A DNA stretch of 18,885 nucleotides from NCBI GenBank assembly GCA_947496905.1, contig CANMEW010000014.1, positions 1 through 18,885 on the forward strand. Reading direction: 5' to 3'. The notes beneath the pieces are model-generated. The model had not been told where the DNA came from and made no database searches. It worked only from the letters and a program-made list of their open reading frames with translations. This DNA is from Rickettsiales bacterium (GTDB lineage Bacteria > Pseudomonadota > Alphaproteobacteria > Rickettsiales > UBA1997). Shown one piece after another: positions 6,583 through 14,081 of this stretch; the stretch's first letter is position 1, and every line of letters starts with the position of its first letter. Position numbers and translations under genes: made by a program.

Positions 6583-7480
6583 GGGTAATCAGATTAAAAA
6601 TATTGATGAAACTCAACTTTTTATCGAGATTCATCGGTGAAGTTTTGCGCAATAAATTCAAGGCTTCATCAGCTATTACAAAAATTTTTTTAACCGGCAA
6701 TTTTTGAGTTAAATTTAAAAAAACCTCCGCCTCATCAAAGAAAAAAGCGACTTCTCCCTTAGTTGAAAATTTACACAATCGGCCAATAAAAAATTCGAAA
6801 ATCTTTTCAAAAATTACGAAGGAAAAATTTTTGTCAGAAATTTTTTTTAATAATTCTTCGCCAATTCTTTTGTTCAAAATTGACCTCAAAAAAAGCTCAT
6901 AAAACCTTGCTAGATCTGATCCAAAGTTAATAGCATCCGCTGCAGAATTATTAGAAATTTCCGACAAAAATTGTAGATCACTTACTGAAATTCTCGGATT
7001 TTTTGCGCGCAAAATTTCTGCGAAATTCTTCAAAGAAAGATTGGGAATTTTGATGATTTGGCAGCGCGATTTTATTGTCGGCAAAATACGACTTAAATTA
7101 TGTGAGATGAGGATGAGGAAAATATTTCTGTTCGGCTCTTCAAGAATTTTTAAGAGAGCATTTCCTGCCGACCTGTTGAGTTCACAGGCCGAATCGATGA
7201 TGATGAATCTGTGAGGTGAGATTGCTGAGGTTTGATTGGTGAAAACTGAGATTTTTCTGATTTTATCAACGGTGATTTCTTTCTTTTCTAATTCCTTCTC
7301 AACAAGCAGTAAATCTGGGTGAAAGGCATTTTTTATATCCAGAACTTCGTTCACAAATGCCTTAGCAAAACTTGCTTTTCCCATGCCTTTCTGGCCATGT
7401 AGCAAAAGAGCATGATGCAGTCTATTACTACTAAATTGCTCCAAGATGCTTGATTTCACTGCCTCGAATCCAACGACCAT
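6575..7480 (-). CDS. holB: DNA polymerase III subunit delta' (clamp loader)
   Basis: This is the delta' clamp-loader subunit of the replicative polymerase. The P-loop is GQKGMGKAS (29-37), followed by HPDLLLVE, the sensor/arginine region RSAGNALLKILEEP, and KSRCQIIKIP with the conserved SRC motif. The four-cysteine zinc module between the P-loop and HPDL in many delta' proteins is absent here, replaced by a short FVNEVLDIKNAF segment. The C-terminal half is divergent and lysine/phenylalanine-rich. The protein is 301 residues, within the short range for the family. No ribosome binding site is visible. The gene is the first of the holB-anmK pair. Confidence 0.9.
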   Translation of the reverse strand: MVVGFEAVKSSILEQFSSNRLHHALLLHGQKGMGKASFAKAFVNEVLDIKNAFHPDLLLVEKELEKKEITVDKIRKISVFTNQTSAISPHRFIIIDSACELNRSAGNALLKILEEPNRNIFLILISHNLSRILPTIKSRCQIIKIPNLSLKNFAEILRAKNPRISVSDLQFLSEISNNSAADAINFGSDLARFYELFLRSILNKRIGEELLKKISDKNFSFVIFEKIFEFFIGRLCKFSTKGEVAFFFDEAEVFLNLTQKLPVKKIFVIADEALNLLRKTSPMNLDKKLSFINIFNLITHD

Positions 7481-7504
7481 AAATTATAAAATTCAAAAAA
7501 CGCG

Positions 7505-7542
7505 CAAAAAAAAATCGGGTCTAATCAATTGACTAGACCCGA
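7505..7542 (-). terminator. Rho-independent terminator of the Ala-rich gene
   Basis: TCGGGTCTA (7515-7523) and TAGACCCGA (7534-7542) form a perfect 9-bp stem. On the minus strand it is followed by nine U residues (A run at 7506-7514 on the plus strand). It lies 24 bases after the stop of the alanine-rich gene at 7567, in the right orientation to end that transcript. Confidence 0.92.
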
Positions 7543-7566
7543 CTTAATAGAAGCAAGTAACCTAAA

Positions 7567-7893
7567 TTACTTTTTAGCTGGAGCTTCAACTGCTGGAGTA
7601 GCAGCTTTTTCTTCAACTTTAACTACTTTAGCTTTTTTAGCTTTTTTAGCTTTTGGAGCAACGGCAGCATCAGCAGCTGGAGCAGCTGCAGCAGCTGCAG
7701 CAGCTTTAACTTCAGCTTTAGCAGCTGGAGCAGCAGCAGTTGTTGCAGCTGCTGGAGCGGCTTTAGCAGCTGGAGCAGTTGCAGCAACTTTAGCAGCTGG
7801 AGCAGTTGCAGCAGCTTTAGCAGCTGGTTCAGCAGCTTGAGCAGATGCAGCGAAAAGAGCGATTGTAGCGATGATTAAAGAAAGTTTTTTCAT
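7567..7893 (-). CDS. Alanine-rich exported low-complexity protein
   Basis: This 108-residue protein has a clear signal peptide, MKKLSLIIATIALFAASAQA, cut before AEPAAK. The mature part is almost entirely Ala with Lys, Pro, Thr and Val, in imperfect repeats of the type ATAPAAKxA. It ends in a lysine-rich block (KAKKAKKAKVVKVEE) and PAVEAPAKK. It resembles histone-H1-like or AlgP-like Ala/Lys/Pro proteins in composition only; function is unknown. It could be a periplasmic or surface-associated basic polymer. The codons are dominated by GCT/GCA, giving many AGCTGC-like repeats in the DNA. It is probably monocistronic, with its own strong terminator. The antisense frame is also open because of the low complexity, but lacks coding character. 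Confidence 0.8.
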   Translation of the reverse strand: MKKLSLIIATIALFAASAQAAEPAAKAAATAPAAKVAATAPAAKAAPAAATTAAAPAAKAEVKAAAAAAAAPAADAAVAPKAKKAKKAKVVKVEEKAATPAVEAPAKK

Positions 7894-8126
7894 GTTAGTT
7901 TGACACCAAAATTTGATTAAAATTTCTAGCCATCTCTGACTAGCTCCTTTTGAATTGAGACATTGCCTCCTAGCAGCTTTTTAAACACTAAAAGTCGGCA
8001 ACTTACTCAAAAGTTGCGGGCAAAGTAGAAATCGATACTCAGTTGTCAAATTCTCTTTCGATCCTAGAGCCCACGCTCTGACGAACCTTCTTCTTACCCC
8101 ACCTCTCACAGTTTTTAACACCAAAA
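7894..8126. other. Divergent intergenic region with small hairpins
   Basis: This 233-bp gene-free region lies between the Ala-rich gene and uvrD. It must hold both promoters, but I see no convincing -35/-10 pair. A perfect 7-bp stem, GCAACTT (7998-8004) and AAGTTGC (8011-8017), and a 5-bp stem, AGAGC/GCTCT (8066-8079), are present. Neither is followed by a T run. Confidence 0.5.
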
Positions 8127-10292
8127 ATGTCATTAGAAAATCTAAACCAACCGCAGCTTGAAGCTGTCACAAACACTGAGGGACCTTCTCTGGTACTAGC
8201 TGGAGCTGGCACAGGAAAAACCAGAGTTCTAACTTCTCGCATCATTCACACACTAAATTCTGGACTAGCCTCACCTTTTCAAATTCTCGCCGTAACCTTT
8301 ACTAACAAGGCTGCAGCTGAAATGAAAAAACGAATTGGCGAGGTAATTGGTGACCAAGTTAACAATCTTTGGGTTGGAACTTTTCACTCGATTGCTGCAC
8401 GCATTTTGCGTCGTCATCCGGAAGTTGTTGGTCTGCGTTCCGACTTCACCATCATTGACGATGACGATCAAACTCGCCTACTCAAACAAATTTTATCCGA
8501 CTTCAACATCGACACCAAGCAGTTCCCAGCAAAAAATTATTTGAACAAAATATCTCGCTTGAAGGATCGCCTTACAACTCCGCAAAGCCTTGAAAATAAA
8601 GAGGATGGACTGGTATTGCCGAAGCTCAAAGAAATTTACGAAACTTACCAATTCCGCCTGAAGTCAATGAATGCCGTCGATTTTGGTGATCTATTGCTGC
8701 ACAATTTAACGCTCTTCAAAGCTGCTCCGGAAGCGCTCTCAATCTATCAAAATAAATTTCGTTACATCCTTGTTGACGAATACCAAGACACCAATAATGC
8801 CCAATATCAATGGCTTCTCTACCTTGCTGCTACACACAAAAACATTTGTTGCGTTGGCGATGACGACCAGTCCATTTACAGTTGGCGCGGCGCAAACATC
8901 GCTAACATTTTGCGCTTCGAGAAAGATTTTTCTAACGCCAAAGTAATTCGTCTTGAGCAAAATTACCGCTCAACTTCACGCATCTTGAAAGCTGCTGATT
9001 CAGTGATTTCGAACAACAAAGAGCGTCACGGTAAAACCTTGTGGACCGAAGCTGGCGCCGGTGAAAAAGTAAAAGTTCTGTCTTTTTTGGATGACAGAAT
9101 GGAGGCGGCAATCATCGCTGGAATGATTAAAAACTTCATCGCTTCAAAAAAATTTCAGCCTTCACAAATTGCTGTTTTGGTACGTGCAGGCTACCAAACG
9201 CGCTCCTTCGAGGAAGCCTTCATCCAAAATTCTTTGCCCTACAAAATCATCGGCGGCATGAAGTTTTACGAACGAATGGAAATACGCGATTCAATCGCTT
9301 ATTTGCGAATTTGCGCTAATCCTTCCGACGACTTAGCTTTAAGTAGAATCGTTAACGTACCGAAGCGCGGAGCTGGCGACACTGCAATTTCTAATCTCTA
9401 CGAAAAATCGAAACAGGAAGGAATCTCGTTCTTTTCAGCGATCAAAAAATCCGTCACCGAAAATTCTCTCAAAGGAAAATCGCGCGACGCCTTAAAAAAT
9501 TTAATCGAAACAATCGAAAAATTTAATTCGCAAATTGGGATCTCTAGCCTGCCAGACCTTGCTAAATCAGTGTTGAACGAGGTTGGCTACATCCAAATGT
9601 GGAAAAGTGAAAATAATTTGGAGTCGCAAGGTCGCCTTGAAAACATCGAGGAATTCATCAGCAGTCTCGCTGATTTTTCGAACATGACGGAATTCTTGGA
9701 ATATGTTTCCTTGGTTGAGGCGCGTGATGAAAAAAATTTACAAGATGCCGTAGGAGTAATGACTGTGCATGCCGCCAAAGGTTTGGAATTCGATTTAGTT
9801 TTCGTTCCAGGGCTTGAAGATGGCTTATTTCCGAGTGGAAAATCGATTGATGAGCGCAATGGCTTGGAGGAGGAGAGAAGGCTGATGTACGTCGCAATTA
9901 CGCGCGCAAAGAAGGAATTAGTTTTGTCTTACGTAAAAAGTCGCTACGTTTTTGGAGACTACCAAATGCAGATGCCATCGAGGTTTTTAAAAGAATTGCC
10001 AGAGTCTGAAATTACTTTCGAAGAAGTGTTTTTTGGCTCGGAATATTTATCTGGGAATCGCGGTGAAAACTCTGGCACACGCAGCTTCAATAACTTTCAA
10101 AAAAATCAATTACCGACAAAAACTTACAAAAAAACAGAGATAAATTTTGCAGAATCAACCACACCGAGACGCGTCTTCCACCAAAAATTTGGCTATGGAA
10201 AAGTTTTAAATGTTGATGGGAATAAACTGGAAATTTCCTTCGAAAAAGCCGGAACAAAAATAGTAATGAAAGACTTTGTCACTGCGGCTTAG
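8127..10292 (+). CDS. uvrD: UvrD/PcrA-type superfamily 1 DNA helicase
   Basis: This is a 3'-5' DNA helicase acting in excision and mismatch repair and in replication-conflict processing. All SF1A motifs are visible: Walker A AGAGTGKT (25-32), TFTNKAAAEMKKR, motif II VDEYQDT (about 216-222), GDDDQSIYSWRGA, LEQNYRS, MTVHAAKGLEFD (from 545) and EERRLMYVAITRAKK (581-595). The C-terminal 40 residues (RVFHQKFGYGKVLNVDGNKLEISFEKAG...) form the Tudor-like domain found in UvrD and PcrA. This argues for the full-length enzyme rather than Rep. The length of 721 residues is normal. UvrD and PcrA cannot be separated from sequence alone. Confidence 0.95.
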   Translation: MSLENLNQPQLEAVTNTEGPSLVLAGAGTGKTRVLTSRIIHTLNSGLASPFQILAVTFTNKAAAEMKKRIGEVIGDQVNNLWVGTFHSIAARILRRHPEVVGLRSDFTIIDDDDQTRLLKQILSDFNIDTKQFPAKNYLNKISRLKDRLTTPQSLENKEDGLVLPKLKEIYETYQFRLKSMNAVDFGDLLLHNLTLFKAAPEALSIYQNKFRYILVDEYQDTNNAQYQWLLYLAATHKNICCVGDDDQSIYSWRGANIANILRFEKDFSNAKVIRLEQNYRSTSRILKAADSVISNNKERHGKTLWTEAGAGEKVKVLSFLDDRMEAAIIAGMIKNFIASKKFQPSQIAVLVRAGYQTRSFEEAFIQNSLPYKIIGGMKFYERMEIRDSIAYLRICANPSDDLALSRIVNVPKRGAGDTAISNLYEKSKQEGISFFSAIKKSVTENSLKGKSRDALKNLIETIEKFNSQIGISSLPDLAKSVLNEVGYIQMWKSENNLESQGRLENIEEFISSLADFSNMTEFLEYVSLVEARDEKNLQDAVGVMTVHAAKGLEFDLVFVPGLEDGLFPSGKSIDERNGLEEERRLMYVAITRAKKELVLSYVKSRYVFGDYQMQMPSRFLKELPESEITFEEVFFGSEYLSGNRGENSGTRSFNNFQKNQLPTKTYKKTEINFAESTTPRRVFHQKFGYGKVLNVDGNKLEISFEKAGTKIVMKDFVTAA

Positions 10293-10308
10293 AGCCTTCT
10301 TTCTGACC

Positions 10309-10328
10309 AGCCTTCTGGCTATTTTTTT
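10309..10328 (+). terminator. Weak terminator after uvrD
   Basis: AGCC-TTCT-GGCT (10309-10320) is followed by ATTTTTTT on the plus strand, 17 bases after the uvrD stop. The stem is only 4 bp and overlaps the stop codon of convergent tsaB. Confidence 0.4.
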
Positions 10329-10984
10329 CTCTTTTCAATCCTAGGAGATCTTAGGTAAATTGGGTTTAAATCTGCGGAATTTTTTTCACCTTGTTGAAAT
10401 TTTTCGTAAGCTAGTAACCCAACAAAATCCGCTTCAATCGCGTCATCTTCTTCAGAAGTTTCAAAACTAACACCCGACTGCATCACAAATTTTTTACCCG
10501 ACCCGCAGAGGAAAAAATTCTCTTTTGGTAAAATTTTTAACAACTCCTCCATCCCTACCAGTTGAGGTTTCAACACCTCCCTCACCACTCCATTTTCTGC
10601 AAAAAATTCCGCGCAAAAAAATTCACCCATTGAGGCATCAAGTAGAACAAAAATTCTCCCCGATTTTTTTTGATATTTGAAGGCGACCACCTCGCAAGAA
10701 TTAACCAAAATCAGCGGAAAAGATTGTAGACAAGCCTTGAGAGTGCGCGCTACAGTAAGTCCAACTCTAACGCCAGTAAAACTTCCCGGCCCATTGGTAG
10801 CAGCAATTAAATCTAAATCTTGGTACCAGATTTTATTCTCTTTTAAAATTTTTTCGATTTCGGGGATGAGCAATTCGGACTGTTTGCCACTTTCGTAAAT
10901 TGTGTTTTTGGCAAGAATTTTTTTGTCGGAAAGAAGTGCAACAGAGAGGCGGGATGAGCTTGTGTCGAATGCTAAGGTTAACAC
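10319..10984 (-). CDS. tsaB: tRNA threonylcarbamoyladenosine biosynthesis protein TsaB
   Basis: TsaB is the scaffold partner of TsaD in making the t6A modification at position 37 of ANN-decoding tRNAs. It has the ASKHA-type start LTLAFDTSSSRLSVAL and the diagnostic block GPGSFTGVRVGLTVARTLKA. The length of 221 residues is normal, with no RimI fusion. It starts with GTG, three bases after the apaG stop (TAA-TCG-GTG), so it is the last gene of the pilB-like > apaG > tsaB operon. The 3' end runs convergently into the uvrD terminator region. Confidence 0.92.
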   Translation of the reverse strand: MLTLAFDTSSSRLSVALLSDKKILAKNTIYESGKQSELLIPEIEKILKENKIWYQDLDLIAATNGPGSFTGVRVGLTVARTLKACLQSFPLILVNSCEVVAFKYQKKSGRIFVLLDASMGEFFCAEFFAENGVVREVLKPQLVGMEELLKILPKENFFLCGSGKKFVMQSGVSFETSEEDDAIEADFVGLLAYEKFQQGEKNSADLNPIYLRSPRIEKRKK

Positions 10985-10987
10985 CGA

Positions 10988-11479
10988 TTAATGGATGTGA
11001 GCGCTGATTTTCATCGCCGGGATATCCAGAGAGAAGCTTGGGATTTTTGCGTCAAAAATTTTATCCTCCTTTTCCGGACTAATCTTCTGCATTTTGTAAT
11101 GCCCAACCATGATTCCAGAAGGAAGATACAAATGTGTGCCGCTAGTGTATTGAAAATATTTGCCGGGTTCGATGGTTGGTTGCTCACCAATTACACCTTC
11201 GCCATTAATTTCCTGAACAGCACCTTTTGCATCCACAATGCGCCAGTAGCGACTGAGTAATTGCACCGGTTCAACGCCGCGATTGTCGATCCTTACATGG
11301 TAGGCCCACATGAATAAATCGCCGATTAAAGTGAATCTGCTGTCGAGAAATTCCGGCCAAACCGTAATCTGAACATCGTTGGTAATCGCTACGTAGGACT
11401 GATTCAACGTGCTTTTCGTAATGTCAGAAAAAGTTTCTTCTGATGCTCTTAATTTTTCTGAGATGGTCATTGTGTACAT
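10988..11479 (-). CDS. apaG: ApaG-domain protein (Co2+/Mg2+ efflux protein family)
   Basis: The ApaG fold is an Ig-like beta sandwich of about 125 residues, seen here from VAITNDVQITVWPEFL through YHVRIDNRG, LLSRYWRIVDAKG, VIGEQPTIEPGKYFQYTSG and MVGHYKM. Its biochemical role is unsettled; it is named from E. coli cobalt resistance. There is an N-terminal extension of about 30 residues before the domain. ATG 11479 and the in-frame ATG at 11470 (MTISEK) are both possible starts. The gene lies 17 bases downstream of the pilB-like gene and three bases upstream of tsaB, in one operon. Confidence 0.9.
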   Translation of the reverse strand: MYTMTISEKLRASEETFSDITKSTLNQSYVAITNDVQITVWPEFLDSRFTLIGDLFMWAYHVRIDNRGVEPVQLLSRYWRIVDAKGAVQEINGEGVIGEQPTIEPGKYFQYTSGTHLYLPSGIMVGHYKMQKISPEKEDKIFDAKIPSFSLDIPAMKISAHIH

Positions 11480-11496
11480 TAAAATAAATGGAGCTC

Positions 11497-13203
11497 TTAA
11501 TTCATGCGATCAGTCATGTCGACGATGCGCATCAACTCTTTCAAGTCAGTAACGCCGGTAATTACTTTTTGTACACCATCCTCAACCATCGGAATAAATC
11601 CTTGTTTCAAGGCGTGAGCCAAAAGTTCTTTGCGACCAGCTTCCGCAACAACAAGCTCATCAAGTTCGCGATCAAAAGGTAAAACCTCGGAAACCACAAC
11701 ACGCCCCTTGTAGCCACTTCGACATTTCTCGCATCCCACCGCTTTAAAAATTTTGTCAACATTGCTGCATTTAGGACCCAAGAGCCTTTTTTCAAAGGCA
11801 TCCAATGGAGATTCTTTTTTACAATGTGGGCAAAGTTTTCTCGCCAAACGTTGCGCAACCACGCAGATTAACGACCCAGCCATGAGGTAAGTTGGAACTC
11901 CAATATTCATCAAACGAGGAATGGCACCGAGAGCGTCGTTAGTGTGCAGTGAACTGTAAACTTGGTGACCAGTCATCGCCGCTTGAATGGCGGTAACCGC
12001 AGTTTCTTTGTCACGAATCTCACCGACTAGAATTACGTCAGGATCTTGTCGAAGTAAGGCTTTAATACCGGAAGCAAAATCCATGCCGACATCATGCCGA
12101 ATGTTAGACTGGCGAATGAGTGGAATGTGGTATTCCACCGGATCCTCGAGAGTCATGATGTTTTTATCGACCGAGTTGATGAAGTTCAAAAGAGTGTAAA
12201 GAGTGGTAGTTTTACCAGATCCTGTAGGTCCGGTAAGAATGATCACGCCTTCTGGGCGCTGAATCATTTTTTTAATCAAATTTATTCCATGCTCAGAGAA
12301 TCCGAGTTTCTCGAGCGAGAGGATCGACTGCTTCTCGTCCAAAATACGCATGACAATGTTTTCACCATTAATGGTCGGCTGAGTTGAAACACGAAAGTCA
12401 ATTTTTCTGCCGAGAATTTCGGAGTTAATGCGACCATCTTGCGGCCTTCTACTTTCGGCAATATTCATGCCAGATAAAATTTTAATCCGCACCGCAATTG
12501 CCGACCAGTAGTCTTTGTGAATGCTGCGAATCTGCGCCATTTTTCCGTCGATGCGGTAGCGAATACGTAAAAAAAGATGTTCTGGTTCGAAGTGTAAATC
12601 TGACGCACCGCGATGCACCGCGTCTGTTAGAATTGCATCGACCAAGCGCACCATCGGACTTTTGTAATCGCCCTTGAGTTGCGTCTCGTCATTAATGTTT
12701 TTGCTCGATCCCGCATTTTCAATTTCCTTCAAAATGCCTTCGATGGACATCTCGTAGACGTAGTATTGGTCGATGGCTTGCAGGATGTCGACTTCCGGAA
12801 CGTAAACTGGATTGATGCGGAAATTAGGCGGGAAATATCTTCTGACTTGGTCGATTGCGACAATGTCAAACACGTCGGCCATGCCGATGCTGATTGAGTC
12901 GCTAGTGTAGGAGACGGGAATTAATTTATTGTGAGTGGCGAAATCTTTGGGGACTTTTTTTACGAGCTTAGCATCGATGATTGATGATTTAATGTCGAAC
13001 TTTGTGGCGCCGGTGGATTCGTTTAGAATCTCGCCCAGAGCACCTTCCGAGATGAATCCCATGTCGACCAAAATAGCGCCAACGGTTTTTGCACCCTTGA
13101 GTCGATCTTGCTCTTTCAGCGCAATTGCTAGTTGGTCATCAGAAATAACCTTTTTGTCCAGTAATCTCGTGCCAATATCTACAGTGGCTGATGTTGTGAC
13201 CAT
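11497..13203 (-). CDS. GspE/PilB-family type II secretion / type IV pilus assembly ATPase
   Basis: This hexameric cytoplasmic ATPase drives pseudopilus or pilus assembly. The 568 residues comprise an N-terminal MshEN-type domain (about 1-160), an N2 region (SDLHFEPEHLFLRIRYRIDG) and the ATPase core. The core has Walker A GPTGSGKTT (325-333), an Asp box (MTLEDPVEYH), Walker B RQDPDVILVGEIRD (about 385-398) and a His box (TGHQVYSSLHTN). A CxxC...CxxC zinc site (C458, C461, C491, C494) is typical of GspE and of many PilB proteins. No other pilus or secretion gene is nearby, so the choice between GspE and PilB is open. The ATG lies three bases after a composite palindromic repeat, and no other ribosome binding site is visible. 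Confidence 0.9.
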   Translation of the reverse strand: MVTTSATVDIGTRLLDKKVISDDQLAIALKEQDRLKGAKTVGAILVDMGFISEGALGEILNESTGATKFDIKSSIIDAKLVKKVPKDFATHNKLIPVSYTSDSISIGMADVFDIVAIDQVRRYFPPNFRINPVYVPEVDILQAIDQYYVYEMSIEGILKEIENAGSSKNINDETQLKGDYKSPMVRLVDAILTDAVHRGASDLHFEPEHLFLRIRYRIDGKMAQIRSIHKDYWSAIAVRIKILSGMNIAESRRPQDGRINSEILGRKIDFRVSTQPTINGENIVMRILDEKQSILSLEKLGFSEHGINLIKKMIQRPEGVIILTGPTGSGKTTTLYTLLNFINSVDKNIMTLEDPVEYHIPLIRQSNIRHDVGMDFASGIKALLRQDPDVILVGEIRDKETAVTAIQAAMTGHQVYSSLHTNDALGAIPRLMNIGVPTYLMAGSLICVVAQRLARKLCPHCKKESPLDAFEKRLLGPKCSNVDKIFKAVGCEKCRSGYKGRVVVSEVLPFDRELDELVVAEAGRKELLAHALKQGFIPMVEDGVQKVITGVTDLKELMRIVDMTDRMN

Positions 13204-13206
13204 TTT

Positions 13207-13413
13207 ATACCGAATCTGATTGAAGATACCGAACTATTTTTACCTGAACTAAATCAGATTCGGTATGGGGTTCCCCACAACGTGGGGCGCCGCTCATGCG
13301 GCGTAAGAAAAAATACTGTTCCCCACAACGTGGGGCGCCGCTCATGCGGCGTAAGAAAAAATACTGTTCCCCACAACGTGGGGCGCCGCTCATGCGGCGT
13401 AAGAAAAAATACT
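13207..13413 (-). repeat. Composite palindromic repeat with a three-copy 48-bp array (locus C)
   Basis: In plus coordinates, ATACCGAATCTGATT (13207-13221) and AATCAGATTCGGTAT (13252-13266) form perfect 15-bp arms, followed by GGGGTTCCCC. Three 48-bp units then start at 13273, 13321 and 13369. Each has CCCCAC-AAC-GTGGGG and CGCCGC-TCAT-GCGGCG hairpins and an AT-rich linker. Read on the minus strand, the order is the same as in loci A and B: array, link, palindromic segment, then the pilB-like ATG three bases on. The frame within the array (MSGAPRCGEQYFFLRR repeated) is open but is judged repeat-derived, not a gene. Confidence 0.93.
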
Positions 13414-13570
13414 AAACCTCTTTCAAAACCCGCTTTTAGCGAGGAATTGGAGGGCGGATTGAAGCACAGGAATGTAAACCTACTCTAGGGCGCCTCTAAT
13501 GTAGGTGCGGATCCGAGCATCGAACCAACCGAACAATTACCGCTAAAAGGTAGGGTTTTGCAGAGGTTCC
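13414..13570. mobile_element. Second MITE-like element, left end damaged
   Basis: The right end is TTTTGCAGAGGTTCC (13556-13570) followed by TTAA (13571-13574). Its complement, GGAACCTCTGCAAAACCC, closely matches the left end AACCTCTTTCAAAACCC (13415-13431), and the similarity extends through CTTTTAGCG on both sides. The left GG and target copy are missing where the element meets the 48-bp array. The ends match those of the element at 356-631 (GGAACCTCTG). The interior is unrelated to that element and has a small hairpin (CCTAC...GTAGG around 13478-13505). No coding capacity is seen. Confidence 0.65.
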
Positions 13571-14053
13571 TTAAGAGGTTGAACCCATCACGCTAAGCCA
13601 TCTGCTTCTTGCTCGTAGGCGTTTGGCGTCAGCGCGACCGCGCATTTCGGCGCCGCGATCTTTTAAACTAACTGCATTACGCCATTTGTGAGAATCGCTG
13701 TGATCTTGCTGCGCGGTTGAAGATTTTTGCAATGACAGCGGGTTTTTTTCTAGCTCTTTACGCCTCGCCAAAACCCTCGACCTTACATCGAAAACTACTG
13801 TCGCGCGATTACGGTCATGCAATCTTTTGTGATGCATGATGATGTTGTCGACGAACCAACGACGTTTGCGATTCACTTCTTTTCGGAGCTGCCGACGATT
13901 AGCTCTACCATGGCGACCACGACGAACATGGCTGTAAAGCGCGTGCGCCAAAGAATGTCCAGCAACATCCTGCACCAAAAGCGGGTGAGCGTTCAGGAAA
14001 TTTGAAACATCGAAGGTCATTACGCCCATTAATGGCAAGCTAGGAAGAATCAC
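13571..14053 (-). CDS. Arg-rich protein of unknown function, 3' end truncated by a MITE
   Basis: This 160-residue frame begins 28 bases downstream of the mnmE stop on the same strand. It is very basic: about one residue in six is Arg, with many His and Lys, e.g. HVRRGRHGRANRRQLRKEV. I do not recognise the family. The segment is more GC-rich than its neighbours. Its TAA stop is formed by the TTAA that borders the MITE-like element, so the original C terminus has probably been lost and the gene may be non-functional. Start choice is uncertain: ATG 14053, or ATGs about 8 and 11 codons further in (MGVMTF). There is no signal peptide or membrane segment. Confidence 0.45.
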   Translation of the reverse strand: MILPSLPLMGVMTFDVSNFLNAHPLLVQDVAGHSLAHALYSHVRRGRHGRANRRQLRKEVNRKRRWFVDNIIMHHKRLHDRNRATVVFDVRSRVLARRKELEKNPLSLQKSSTAQQDHSDSHKWRNAVSLKDRGAEMRGRADAKRLRARSRWLSVMGSTS

Positions 14054-14081
14054 GATGAGATTTTAATTTTGAGAGATGCGG

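Noticed and set aside
7529..7840. Ala/Gly-rich plus-strand ORF
   Set aside because: It is the antisense of the low-complexity Ala-rich gene and starts inside that gene's terminator.
13205..13393. 62-residue repeat protein (MSGAPRCGEQYFFLRR units)
   Set aside because: The frame is open only because the 48-bp repeat is a multiple of three. Its start lies in a hairpin loop, and equivalent frames occur in other loci without being genes.
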